Made by a program: the position numbers and the translations under genes
Shown here: one piece after another, positions 1 through 5,047 of the stretch
Position numbering within the stretch: position 1 is the stretch's first letter
How the letters are laid out: each line of letters begins with the position of its first letter
The notes under the pieces: model-generated
The model's database searches: none
What the model saw: the letters and a program-made list of their open reading frames with translations, nothing else
What the model was told of the DNA's origin: nothing
Assembly (NCBI GenBank): GCA_035642415.1
Contig: DASQSI010000082.1
Coordinates: 1-5,047, forward strand
Source: Rubrobacter_F sp035642415
GTDB lineage: Bacteria > Actinomycetota > Rubrobacteria > Rubrobacterales > Rubrobacteraceae
Direction: 5' to 3'
Length of the DNA: 5,047 nt

Positions 1-26
1 TACTACCGGACACCACCCAAATTTTC

Positions 27-41
27 ACAAAAAAATCCTTC
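27..41 (-). other. T-rich tract downstream of the recombinase-like gene
   Basis: On the minus strand a run of seven T lies about 25 bases past the stop of the recombinase-like gene. No convincing stem precedes it; TCGA-tagcc-TCGA around the stop codon gives only four pairs and is too far away. It may contribute to transcription ending, but it is not a standard intrinsic terminator. Confidence 0.2.
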
Positions 42-60
42 TTTCGTTCTGTTCTCGAGG

Positions 61-441
61 CTATCGACGGCTCATCTCACATCGGTAAGCTTTCATCGCC
101 GACAGAAACTCCTCCCAGCTACGTATCGGGCACTCCAGGCGGTTGTTGTATAAGGAAAATTTGTGGGCGAGCTCGTGCACGGCCGACTCCGTATCCGAGA
201 TGCAGCGTGGGTGGGCGACGAGTAGGACCTCCCAGTCCTCCTCTTCTTTGATGTTGTTTATCGCCTCTTTCAGGCCCGGACGGTGATAAAGCAAAAAGCC
301 CGCAGCGTCGAGGTCTTCGTAACGGGCTACGATCTCGTACTTCTCCTTCGCGGCGTAGCCTTCGAGAGCACCGCGCTGCTCCTGCGCAGAAGGGAGCTCG
401 CCCTCTGGATCTGTCCTGATGTATGTCGCGGCTCGCGTCAC
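61..441 (-). CDS. Serine-recombinase N-terminal-domain-like protein, probably catalytically inactive
   Basis: A 126-residue protein with the pattern of a resolvase/invertase catalytic domain: an opening strand ATYIR (residues 5-9), an S-x-x-Q-like stretch SAQEQ (18-22), YEDLDAAG (41-48) where active enzymes have a D-x-x-SG motif, HRPGL (53-57), and VLLVAHPR (72-79) where they have the strand leading to DRLSR. The fold match is good, but catalytic positions are changed: the nucleophilic Ser of R-x-S is Asp11 (RTD), SG is AG, and DRLSR reads PRCIS, losing the second Arg. There is no C-terminal DNA-binding domain; the protein ends shortly after the catalytic-domain core, with a basic tail. It is therefore unlikely to recombine DNA; a binding or regulatory role, or decay, is possible. 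The GTG at 441 is the only sensible in-frame start, and no Shine-Dalgarno precedes it. It is divergent from the tRNA gene. The fold assignment is moderately sure; the function is unknown. Confidence 0.62.
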   Translation of the reverse strand: MTRAATYIRTDPEGELPSAQEQRGALEGYAAKEKYEIVARYEDLDAAGFLLYHRPGLKEAINNIKEEEDWEVLLVAHPRCISDTESAVHELAHKFSLYNNRLECPIRSWEEFLSAMKAYRCEMSRR

Positions 442-450
442 GATGAGTCG

Positions 451-479
451 ATGATAGCATGGAGCCTATCTGGTATGAT
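451..479 (-). promoter_or_regulatory. Putative promoter for the recombinase-like gene (near-leaderless)
   Basis: Read on the minus strand, TGC-TATCAT (459-451) is an extended -10 element with five of six consensus bases. The hexamer 17 bases upstream, ATCATA (479-474), is a weak -35 (three of six). A transcript start about 7 bases past the -10 would fall near 444, leaving only a few bases before the GTG at 441. That agrees with the absent ribosome binding site and suggests a leaderless or near-leaderless mRNA. This is inferred from sequence only. Confidence 0.4.
451..479 (+). promoter_or_regulatory. Putative promoter of tRNA-Pro
   Basis: ATGATA (451-456, four of six -35 bases), a 17-base spacer, then TATGAT (474-479, five of six -10 bases) preceded by TGG, forming an extended -10. 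The predicted start near 486 leaves a leader of about 8 bases before the tRNA 5' end at 494, a usual arrangement. The same DNA forms a promoter-like site on the other strand. Confidence 0.55.
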
Positions 480-493
480 TTCCGGTAGCACAG

Positions 494-567
494 CGGGACG
501 TGGCGCAGTCAGGTAGCGCACTCGGCTGGGGGCCGAGTGGTCGCCGGTTCAAATCCGGCCGTCCCGA
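494..567 (+). tRNA. tRNA-Pro, anticodon GGG
   Basis: A complete 74-base cloverleaf can be drawn. The acceptor stem is CGGGACG (494-500) with CGTCCCG (560-566), giving the C1-G72 pair typical of bacterial tRNA-Pro, and the discriminator is A567. The D arm is GCGC/GCGC (503-506, 516-519) with loop AGTCAGGTA. The anticodon arm is CTCGG/CCGAG (521-525, 533-537) with loop CTGGGGG, placing GGG at 528-530 and G at position 37. The variable loop is TGGTC, and the T arm is GCCGG/CCGGC with loop TTCAAAT. It reads CCC and CCU proline codons. CCA is not encoded (CTT follows the discriminator), so the 3' end must be added by a nucleotidyltransferase. There is no sign of the 3' end being duplicated elsewhere in the window as an integration scar. 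Confidence 0.96.
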
Positions 568-631
568 CTTTTGCGAGATCCTGACCAGATCCCGTAAGCA
601 GCAGACAAACGAAAGGCTGGTTGACGACGCT

Positions 632-751
632 TTGGAGACAGTCTACCTTTTGCTGGGCATTATAGGGTTTATGGCTCTAATCGCTGTTTTCTTCTTCGGT
701 GGGTTTGTGGTCCTTGACTTCCTCTTCAGCCGCTTCGGGGGAGACTCCTAG
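632..751 (+). CDS. Possible small single-pass membrane protein (39 residues)
   Basis: From a TTG at 632 the frame gives 39 residues: a short acidic start (ETVY), a long hydrophobic segment over about residues 4-28 rich in Leu, Ile, Val and Phe with a GG pair at 23-24, then a short tail DFLFSRFGGDS ending at TAG. This would make one transmembrane helix. The composition is strikingly hydrophobic over 25 residues and the tail resembles a real cytoplasmic anchor, but evidence for translation is thin. The only ribosome-binding-like stretch, GAAAGG (611-616), is 15 bases from the TTG, farther than usual. An ATG at 671 would give only 26 residues. The frame stays open to the left through the tRNA, which is meaningless. 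It resembles no family I can name and could be chance. Confidence 0.35.
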   Translation: METVYLLLGIIGFMALIAVFFFGGFVVLDFLFSRFGGDS

Positions 752-852
752 CAGGCTATTAGCGCGAGTTTGGCTTCTAGTGTTGCGTGATCCCTCAAGC
801 AGCCTTTTAGAGCTTGCCCGAAGAGTAATTCGTGAGGCGTACTTCGGCGCGT

Positions 853-880
853 TTAACATGGGTTCAATCTATGCTACATT
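853..880 (+). promoter_or_regulatory. Putative purA operon promoter
   Basis: TTAACA (853-858) matches five of six -35 bases. After a 16-base spacer comes TACATT (875-880), with four of six -10 bases, preceded by TGC, forming an extended -10. Transcription would start near 887, leaving an untranslated leader of about 90 bases before the purA GTG. It is the best site I could find between the tRNA and purA, but the match is only moderate. Confidence 0.4.
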
Positions 881-891
881 GCAGCCGTGTT

Positions 892-934
892 GCAAGGACG
901 CGAAGCTCTACTACGTATCGCGCGCTTCCTTTGC
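892..934 (+). other. Possible hairpin in the purA leader
   Basis: GCAAGG (892-897) can pair with CCTTTGC-side bases 929-934 (including one G-U), and GAAGC (902-906) with GCTTC (924-928). This forms an imperfect stem of about 11 pairs with a 4-base bulge and a 17-base loop containing the palindrome TACGTA. It would sit at the extreme 5' end of a transcript from the proposed promoter. No T run follows, so it is not an intrinsic terminator. It may be chance. Confidence 0.22.
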
Positions 935-975
935 CAATTCGCCTTACCTGCGTACCCAATCCTAGAAGCGGCCAC

Positions 976-2259
976 GTGAGCGCCACGGTCGTACTCGGGC
1001 TGGCTTGGGGAGACGAGGGGAAGGGACGAGTCTGCGACGCCCTGGCGGCGGATGCAAGGTACGTAGCTCGCTACTCCGGCGGAAACAACGCAGGACACAC
1101 GATACGTGTCGGCAAGGAGGAATTCGTGGTGCACTTGATTCCCTCCGGAATAGTGCGCGAGAGTGTCGTGTGCACCATCGGCAACGGAGTCGTAGTGAAC
1201 CCGGAGATCCTGGCCGAAGAAGTCTCGGCATTAGAAAGGCGCGGGATCGAGGTTATGGGGCGCCTCAAGGTGGACGGACGGGCGCATCTGATCTTGCCTT
1301 ATCACATTCGGCTGGACGGGTATCGCGAGAAGGCCCTGGGAAAAGCCAGGATCGGCACCACCAACCGCGGCATCGGACCTGCTTACGAGGATAAAGTCGC
1401 AAGGGTGGGTATTCGGGCCCAGGACATCTTCGACGAAGGTATCTTGCGCACGAAGCTTAAGGCCGCTTTGCGCGAAAAGAACGCCCTGGTCACTGGCGCC
1501 TACGGTGAGGAGCCTTACGACGTTGACGAGCTTGCCACCTATCTCCTCTCGTTCCAAGAGCTTTTCGAACCCATGATGGCGGATACAGGAACGCTCCTGC
1601 GGAACGCTACAGACCGGGGAGAGCCGGTGCTTTTAGAGGGAGCGCAGGGGACGTTTCTGGACAACGACTTTGGCACCTACCCATTCGTCACGTCTTCGAA
1701 CCCGTCTGTGGGCGGGGCGTGTGTGGGGAGTGGGCTTCCGCCGCATCTATTAGGCGAGGTGATCGGGGTTGCTAAGGCCTACATGACGAGGGTTGGAGAC
1801 GGGCCCTTCCCGACGGAGCTCTTCGACGAGACCGGGGAGACCTTGCGGCGGGCCGGCAACGAATATGGGGCCACTACGGGGCGTCCCAGAAGATGTGGAT
1901 GGCTGGACCTCGTGGCGGTGAAGTACTCGGCTTCCTTGAACGGGATTAACGGGCTCGCCCTCACGATGCTCGACGTGCTCTCTGCGGTCGAGGAGATAAA
2001 GGTTTGCGTAGGGTACGAGATCGATGGCGAAACGGTGAACGAGTTTCCTATGCACCAGACCGATCTGCACCACGCTCGTCCTCTTTACAAGCCGCTCCGC
2101 GGCTGGGGCGTGGACGTCATGGGATGCAGAAGACGTAAGGAACTGCCCGAGGAGGCGCGAGATTTCGTGGGGTTTATCGAGGCCGAGCTAGGGGTGCCTC
2201 TGCGCATGATCAGCGTCGGGCCCGAGCGGGACCAGGCGATAGTAGAAAGGATAAAGTAG
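976..2259 (+). CDS. purA: Adenylosuccinate synthetase
   Basis: 427 residues, close to the 432 of the E. coli enzyme. It joins IMP and aspartate using GTP to form adenylosuccinate, the first committed step to AMP, in the cytoplasm. Visible motifs are WGDEGKG (11-17, phosphate loop with catalytic Asp13), GGNNAGHT (35-42, catalytic His41), IGTTNRGIGPAYEDKVAR (126-143, IMP contacts including Arg143), EGAQGTFLD (221-229), GTYPFVTSSNP (233-243), GPFPTELFDETGE (276-288), GATTGRPRR (298-306, aspartate loop) and the C-terminal SVGPERDQ. The GTG at 976 is chosen because it puts the conserved core at residue 5 and follows a weak AAGCGG site. The frame is open farther left, but that extension is not family-like. 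Oddity: residue 331 is Met (LTMLDVL), where E. coli has the GTP-contacting Lys331; Asp333 is kept. First gene of the operon, 4 bases before purD. Confidence 0.97.
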   Translation: MSATVVLGLAWGDEGKGRVCDALAADARYVARYSGGNNAGHTIRVGKEEFVVHLIPSGIVRESVVCTIGNGVVVNPEILAEEVSALERRGIEVMGRLKVDGRAHLILPYHIRLDGYREKALGKARIGTTNRGIGPAYEDKVARVGIRAQDIFDEGILRTKLKAALREKNALVTGAYGEEPYDVDELATYLLSFQELFEPMMADTGTLLRNATDRGEPVLLEGAQGTFLDNDFGTYPFVTSSNPSVGGACVGSGLPPHLLGEVIGVAKAYMTRVGDGPFPTELFDETGETLRRAGNEYGATTGRPRRCGWLDLVAVKYSASLNGINGLALTMLDVLSAVEEIKVCVGYEIDGETVNEFPMHQTDLHHARPLYKPLRGWGVDVMGCRRRKELPEEARDFVGFIEAELGVPLRMISVGPERDQAIVERIK

Positions 2260-2263
2260 GGGC

Positions 2264-3553
2264 GTGCGCCTGCTTGTCGTAGGGAGCGGCGGGCGCGAGC
2301 ACGCGCTGGTCGAGGCCCTGACCAGACGCTCGCGCGAAACGGAGATCTTCGCGGCCCCAGGCAACCCTGGTATGGCCCCGCTCGCCGAACTCGTGGATAT
2401 CCCTGCCGATGATCTGATCTCCTTGCGGGATTTCGCTAGGGACGCAGGCATAGACCTCACCGTCGTCGGTCCCGAGGCGCCACTCGTGGGTGGGGTTGCC
2501 GAGTGCTTCTGGGAGGCTGATATGAAGGTCTTTGGGCCTTCACGTGCTGCTGCTCGCATCGAGGGCTCCAAGATCTTCGCCAAGAAGGTCATGCGTCGGG
2601 CAGGCGTCCCAACGGCCCGCTTCGAGGCCTTCGAGACGGAAGCCGCGGCCCTGGCTTACCTGCGCTCTCTTCCTGCGCGAGGAGGCTACCCTCTCGTTGT
2701 CAAGGTGGACGGCCTGGCCGCGGGCAAGGGCGTCACTATCGCGCGCTCCCGCGAGGCGGCCGAGAACGCTGTCAGGGCCGCCTTTGCCGGCGTCTTCGGG
2801 GCAGCGGGGGAGCGGATTCTCATCGAGGAGTACCTGACGGGTAGAGAGGCTTCGGTGTTCGCCCTTGCCGACGGAAGGAACATCCTGCCGTTCGTGCCGG
2901 CGCAAGACTACAAGCGCCTCTACGATGGAAACGAAGGGCCGAACACCGGCGGGATGGGAGCATACTCCCCGACCATGTGGATGGAGCCTGCAACCTACGC
3001 GGCGATCCTGGAAGAGATCATAACCCCCACTGTGCACCAGCTGGCTCTTATCGGCGCGCCCTATATAGGTGTCATCTACGCCGGTGTCATGGTGACGGAT
3101 GAGGGACCGAAAACGCTTGAGTTCAACTGCCGTTTTGGGGACCCGGAGACCCAGGCGTTGTTGGTGCGGATGGAGACGGATCTCCTGGAACTCCTCGTGG
3201 CGTGTACGGAGGAGGACCTTGGTGGTCGTGAGATCTCCTGGTCCACCGAGAGGACCGTGTGCGTGGTTCTCGCGTCGGAGGGTTACCCGGAGTCTTCTTC
3301 TGAAGGCGACGAGATCTTGGGTTTGGATGCCGTCCGTAACCTGCCGGGCGTCCATATCTACCATGCGGCGACGAGTCAGGAGGAAGGGCGCTTCTTTACC
3401 TCCGGCGGGCGCGTCCTCAACGTAGTCGGCACAGGGAGCTCGATCATCGAGGCCCGCGCCCGCGCCTACGCGGCCGTCGAGCTCATAGATTTCCCCGGTA
3501 TGCAGTACCGGACGGACATAGCATTGGAAGCCCTAGAAATGGAGGAGCTTTGA
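2264..3553 (+). CDS. purD: Phosphoribosylamine--glycine ligase (GAR synthetase)
   Basis: 429 residues, the same length as the E. coli enzyme. An ATP-grasp ligase that joins 5-phosphoribosylamine and glycine with ATP, the second step of de novo purine synthesis. In order: the N-terminal nucleotide-fold start LLVVGSGGREHAL (3-15), VVGPEAPLV (67-75), the ATP-grasp entry GSKIFAK (101-107), VKVDGLAAGKGV (147-158), EEYLTGREASV (188-198), PAQDYKRLYDGNEGPNTGGMGAYSP (212-236), EFNCRFGDPETQ (286-297, with metal-binding Glu and Asn), then the C-terminal domain with LASEGYP (336-342) and QYRTDIALEAL (414-424). All expected motifs are present. It starts with GTG right after purA; AGGGG lies very close to the start and AGAAAGGA 12 bases away, so the ribosome binding site is not ideal and coupling to purA is likely. 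Its stop overlaps the purE start. Confidence 0.97.
   Translation: MRLLVVGSGGREHALVEALTRRSRETEIFAAPGNPGMAPLAELVDIPADDLISLRDFARDAGIDLTVVGPEAPLVGGVAECFWEADMKVFGPSRAAARIEGSKIFAKKVMRRAGVPTARFEAFETEAAALAYLRSLPARGGYPLVVKVDGLAAGKGVTIARSREAAENAVRAAFAGVFGAAGERILIEEYLTGREASVFALADGRNILPFVPAQDYKRLYDGNEGPNTGGMGAYSPTMWMEPATYAAILEEIITPTVHQLALIGAPYIGVIYAGVMVTDEGPKTLEFNCRFGDPETQALLVRMETDLLELLVACTEEDLGGREISWSTERTVCVVLASEGYPESSSEGDEILGLDAVRNLPGVHIYHAATSQEEGRFFTSGGRVLNVVGTGSSIIEARARAYAAVELIDFPGMQYRTDIALEALEMEEL
3541..3545 (+). promoter_or_regulatory. Strong Shine-Dalgarno of purE inside the purD 3' end
   Basis: GGAGG is followed by four bases and then the TTG at 3550. This strong site decides the non-ATG purE start, which overlaps the purD stop as TTGA. 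It lies within the last purD codons (Glu-Glu-Leu), so the C-terminus of PurD and the purE initiation signal share the same bases. Confidence 0.75.
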
Positions 3554-3990
3554 CTCCACCGGTAGGAATACTCGTCGGCAGCAAATCGGATATGCCCGTC
3601 CTCGAAAGGTGTACTACCCGCCTCGAGGAGCTTGGGGTAGAGTACGAGATCGAGGTGCGTAGCGCTCACCGCGACCCTGAGGGTGTTTCCGAATACGCCC
3701 GGACCGCACGTGAACGCGGCCTGAAGGTAGTGATCTGCGCTGCGGGTATGGCCGCCCACCTCGCCGGAGCTGTCGCCGCCCGCACTACGCTCCCGGTCAT
3801 CGGCATACCCGTGGCCGCCGGCTCTCTTAACGGCCTTGACTCCCTGCTCTCGACGGTTCAGATGCCCTCGGGGGTGCCGGTCGCCACCGTTGCTGTAAAC
3901 GGCGCGGCCAACGCCGCCGTCTTGGCCGCTCAGATACTCGCGCTCTCCGATGCTGACCTGGCGGAGAAGCTGGAGGGTTCCGGATCATGA
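3550..3990 (+). CDS. purE: N5-carboxyaminoimidazole ribonucleotide mutase
   Basis: 146 residues, shorter than the 169 of E. coli because it lacks a long C-terminal tail. It converts N5-CAIR to CAIR in de novo purine synthesis; the family forms octamers. Motifs are GSKSDMP (10-16), SAHRDPE (38-44, active-site His40), AAGMAAHLAG (64-73), LPVIGIPV (81-88), LDSLLSTVQMPSGVPVATV (97-114) and NGAANAAVLAAQIL (117-130). The AAHLAG form marks the bacterial class I mutase rather than the class II AIR carboxylase, which has an RSN-type loop there. A class I enzyme normally works with PurK, which is not in this window. Compared with E. coli the segment before GAANAA is about two residues shorter, which I believe is common. 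The TTG start is fixed by the GGAGG site and by the conserved VGILVGSKSD start. It overlaps purD and purB. Confidence 0.96.
   Translation: MTPPVGILVGSKSDMPVLERCTTRLEELGVEYEIEVRSAHRDPEGVSEYARTARERGLKVVICAAGMAAHLAGAVAARTTLPVIGIPVAAGSLNGLDSLLSTVQMPSGVPVATVAVNGAANAAVLAAQILALSDADLAEKLEGSGS
3972..3977 (+). promoter_or_regulatory. Shine-Dalgarno of purB inside purE
   Basis: GGAGGG, nine bases before the purB ATG at 3987, lies in the last purE codons. Together with the ATGA start/stop overlap it supports this start and translational coupling between the two genes. Confidence 0.65.
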
Positions 3991-5047
3991 TCGAACGTTA
4001 CACCCTCCCGGAGATGGAGGCCCTCTGGAACGAGGAGGCGAAGTTTCGCATTTGGCTCGAAGTGGAACTCGCCGTCTGCCGTGCCCGCGCAGCTTTAGGT
4101 GAGATCCCCGCAAACGAGGTCGAGGAACTGGCCGCAAATGCAGACTTCACGGTCGAGCGTATCTACCAGATCGAAGAAGAAGTAGGGCATGACGTCATCG
4201 CCTTCGTCACGACCGTCTCCGAGACGGTTGCCCACAGGGGCGCAGGCGATGTCGCGCGCCACTTTCACTTCGGCCTCACGTCCTCGGACGTCCTCGACAC
4301 CGCCGGAGCCTTACAGCTGAAGAAAGCTTTGGGTCTTATTCGCGAGGAGGCGAAGACAATCGCGGTTCTGCTCTGCGAGATGGCCCTCAGCCACCGCAAC
4401 ACGGTGATGGTTGGCCGGACACACGGGGTCCACGCCGAGCCCACCACTATAGGTCATAAGTTCGCCGTATGGGCTTTCGAGATGGAGCGGAACCTGGAGC
4501 GTCTCGCCCACGCCGAAGAGGTGGCTGGCGTAGGCAAGATCTCCGGCGCCGTCGGTACCTACGCCAACGTGGATCCGAAGGTGGAAGCTTTAGCTTGCGA
4601 GGAGCTCGGCCTCAAGCCGGAGCCGGCCTCGACCCAGATCGTACAACGCGATCGCCACGCCGAGGTCCTCGCTTCTCTGGCCGTGCTTGGCTCAACCTTG
4701 GAGAAGATAGCCCTCGAAATACGAGGAGCCCAACGTACCGAGGTCCGGGAGCTGGCCGAGCCCTTCGAGCGCGGCCAGAAAGGCTCTTCCGCCATGCCGC
4801 ACAAAAGAAACCCTATACTCGCTGAGCGCCTCTGCGGCATGGCCCGCCTCTTGCGCGGCTACGCGGGCGTAGGTTTCGAAAACAATGCCCTCTGGCAGGA
4901 AAGAGACATCTCCCATTCCTCTGCCGAGAGGGTCGTCCTCCCCGACTCGACCACCCTCGCCCATTACATGCTCCGCACCACGAGCCGCATCCTCAAGCGC
5001 CTCCGAATAGACAAGAGCCGGATGCGCGGAAACCTAGATCTCGGCGG
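3987..5047 (+). CDS. purB: Adenylosuccinate lyase, 3' end beyond window
   Basis: Partial: 353 complete codons are visible of an expected roughly 430. A fumarase/aspartase-superfamily lyase releasing fumarate from SAICAR (to AICAR) and from adenylosuccinate (to AMP), so it works with the PurA product encoded by the same operon. It starts MIERYTLPEMEALW, very like Bacillus and Thermotoga PurB. Motifs are EEEVGHDVIAF (63-73, His68), HFGLTSSDVLDT (94-105), GRTHGVHAEPT (143-153, catalytic His146), KISGAVGTYANVDP (184-197), STQIVQRDRHAE (215-226), the flexible signature loop GQKGSSAMPHKRNP (263-276, catalytic Ser267) and WQERDISHSSAER. Relative to my recall of B. subtilis PurB there are about five extra residues before HFGLTSSD, in a variable part. 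The frame is intact up to the edge. The ATG at 3987 overlaps the purE TGA as ATGA. Confidence 0.96.
   Translation, partial: MIERYTLPEMEALWNEEAKFRIWLEVELAVCRARAALGEIPANEVEELAANADFTVERIYQIEEEVGHDVIAFVTTVSETVAHRGAGDVARHFHFGLTSSDVLDTAGALQLKKALGLIREEAKTIAVLLCEMALSHRNTVMVGRTHGVHAEPTTIGHKFAVWAFEMERNLERLAHAEEVAGVGKISGAVGTYANVDPKVEALACEELGLKPEPASTQIVQRDRHAEVLASLAVLGSTLEKIALEIRGAQRTEVRELAEPFERGQKGSSAMPHKRNPILAERLCGMARLLRGYAGVGFENNALWQERDISHSSAERVVLPDSTTLAHYMLRTTSRILKRLRIDKSRMRGNLDLG

Larger units (their letters stand above)
568..975. other. Region between tRNA-Pro and purA, without a confident gene
   Basis: This stretch of about 400 bases contains no recognisable protein family. I see a possible short membrane peptide (632-751), a promoter-like site (853-880) and a potential leader hairpin (892-934). 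I see no hairpin with a T run after the tRNA, so where tRNA transcription ends is unclear; a factor-dependent end or read-through toward purA are both possible. No PurR-type operator and no purine riboswitch core could be recognised by eye. Confidence 0.6.

Noticed and set aside
119..460. Overlapping minus-strand frame starting at ATG 460
   Set aside because: It is Arg/Pro-rich, typical of an off-frame shadow, while the frame from 441 gives a recognisable recombinase-like pattern.
61..567. Integrated mobile element beside tRNA-Pro (recombinase plus tRNA attachment site)
   Set aside because: The recombinase-like protein lacks the catalytic serine and a DNA-binding part, no repeat of the tRNA 3' end is seen in the window, and no cargo genes lie between them.
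500..631. Reading frame beginning with ATG inside the tRNA
   Set aside because: The start lies in the tRNA acceptor stem; this part is the tRNA sequence read as codons. Only the stretch after 632 could be coding.
796..816. CAAGC/GCTTG hairpin as a terminator before purA
   Set aside because: Only five pairs with an 11-base loop and no following T run; too weak for an intrinsic terminator.
699..965. Open frame of 88 residues on the plus strand, with a faint PadR-like GSIYATL stretch
   Set aside because: It begins inside the hydrophobic ORF in another frame from a GTG without a ribosome binding site, and it spans the promoter-like site. The similarity is a few residues only, so I treat it as chance.
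774..968. Inverted heptamers CTTCTAG (774-780) and CTAGAAG (962-968)
   Set aside because: Seven bases about 180 apart, with no extension of the match, is expected by chance.
832..975. In-frame N-terminal extension of PurA
   Set aside because: The frame is open, but the added residues do not resemble any PurA. Starting at GTG 976 gives the normal length and puts WGDEGKG at residues 11-17, as in the family.
2540..3364. Long (274 codon) antisense frame within purD
   Set aside because: It is opposite a fully conserved purD with all motifs. Long antisense frames are common in high-GC genes, and its composition is unlike a folded protein family I know.

Overview
The window looks like chromosomal DNA of a high-GC bacterium. 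The strong use of G/C-ending codons, GTG and TTG starts (purA and purD GTG, purE TTG, leftmost gene GTG) and the style of the proteins suggest an actinobacterium, possibly of the Rubrobacter/Thermoleophilia type. That placement is an inference from style, not from a database match.

Layout. Positions 1-60 are a short AT-rich stretch. Positions 61-441 (minus strand) encode a 126-residue protein resembling a serine-recombinase catalytic domain that has lost its nucleophilic serine. Positions 442-493 are a compact divergent intergenic region: a near-palindrome at 451-479 offers an extended -10 element on each strand, one reading toward the recombinase-like gene and one toward a tRNA. A complete tRNA-Pro(GGG) lies at 494-567. 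Positions 568-975 hold no confidently identified gene: there is a possible 39-residue single-pass membrane peptide at 632-751, then a promoter-like site and a possible leader hairpin before purA.

From 976 to the right edge runs a tight plus-strand purine operon, purA-purD-purE-purB. The purA-purD gap is 4 bases, and purD/purE and purE/purB overlap (TTGA and ATGA junctions), so translation is probably coupled. PurD makes GAR early in de novo purine synthesis, PurE handles the N5-CAIR to CAIR step, PurB cleaves both SAICAR and adenylosuccinate, and PurA commits IMP to AMP. PurB is cut by the window edge. No purK is seen here although the PurE is of the class that normally needs it.

The purine operon is ordinary housekeeping. 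The items most worth a second look are the dead recombinase-like protein, the symmetric divergent promoter beside it, the small hydrophobic ORF, and a Met in place of a GTP-contacting Lys in PurA. I found no convincing new multi-gene system, CRISPR array, insertion sequence or phage element.
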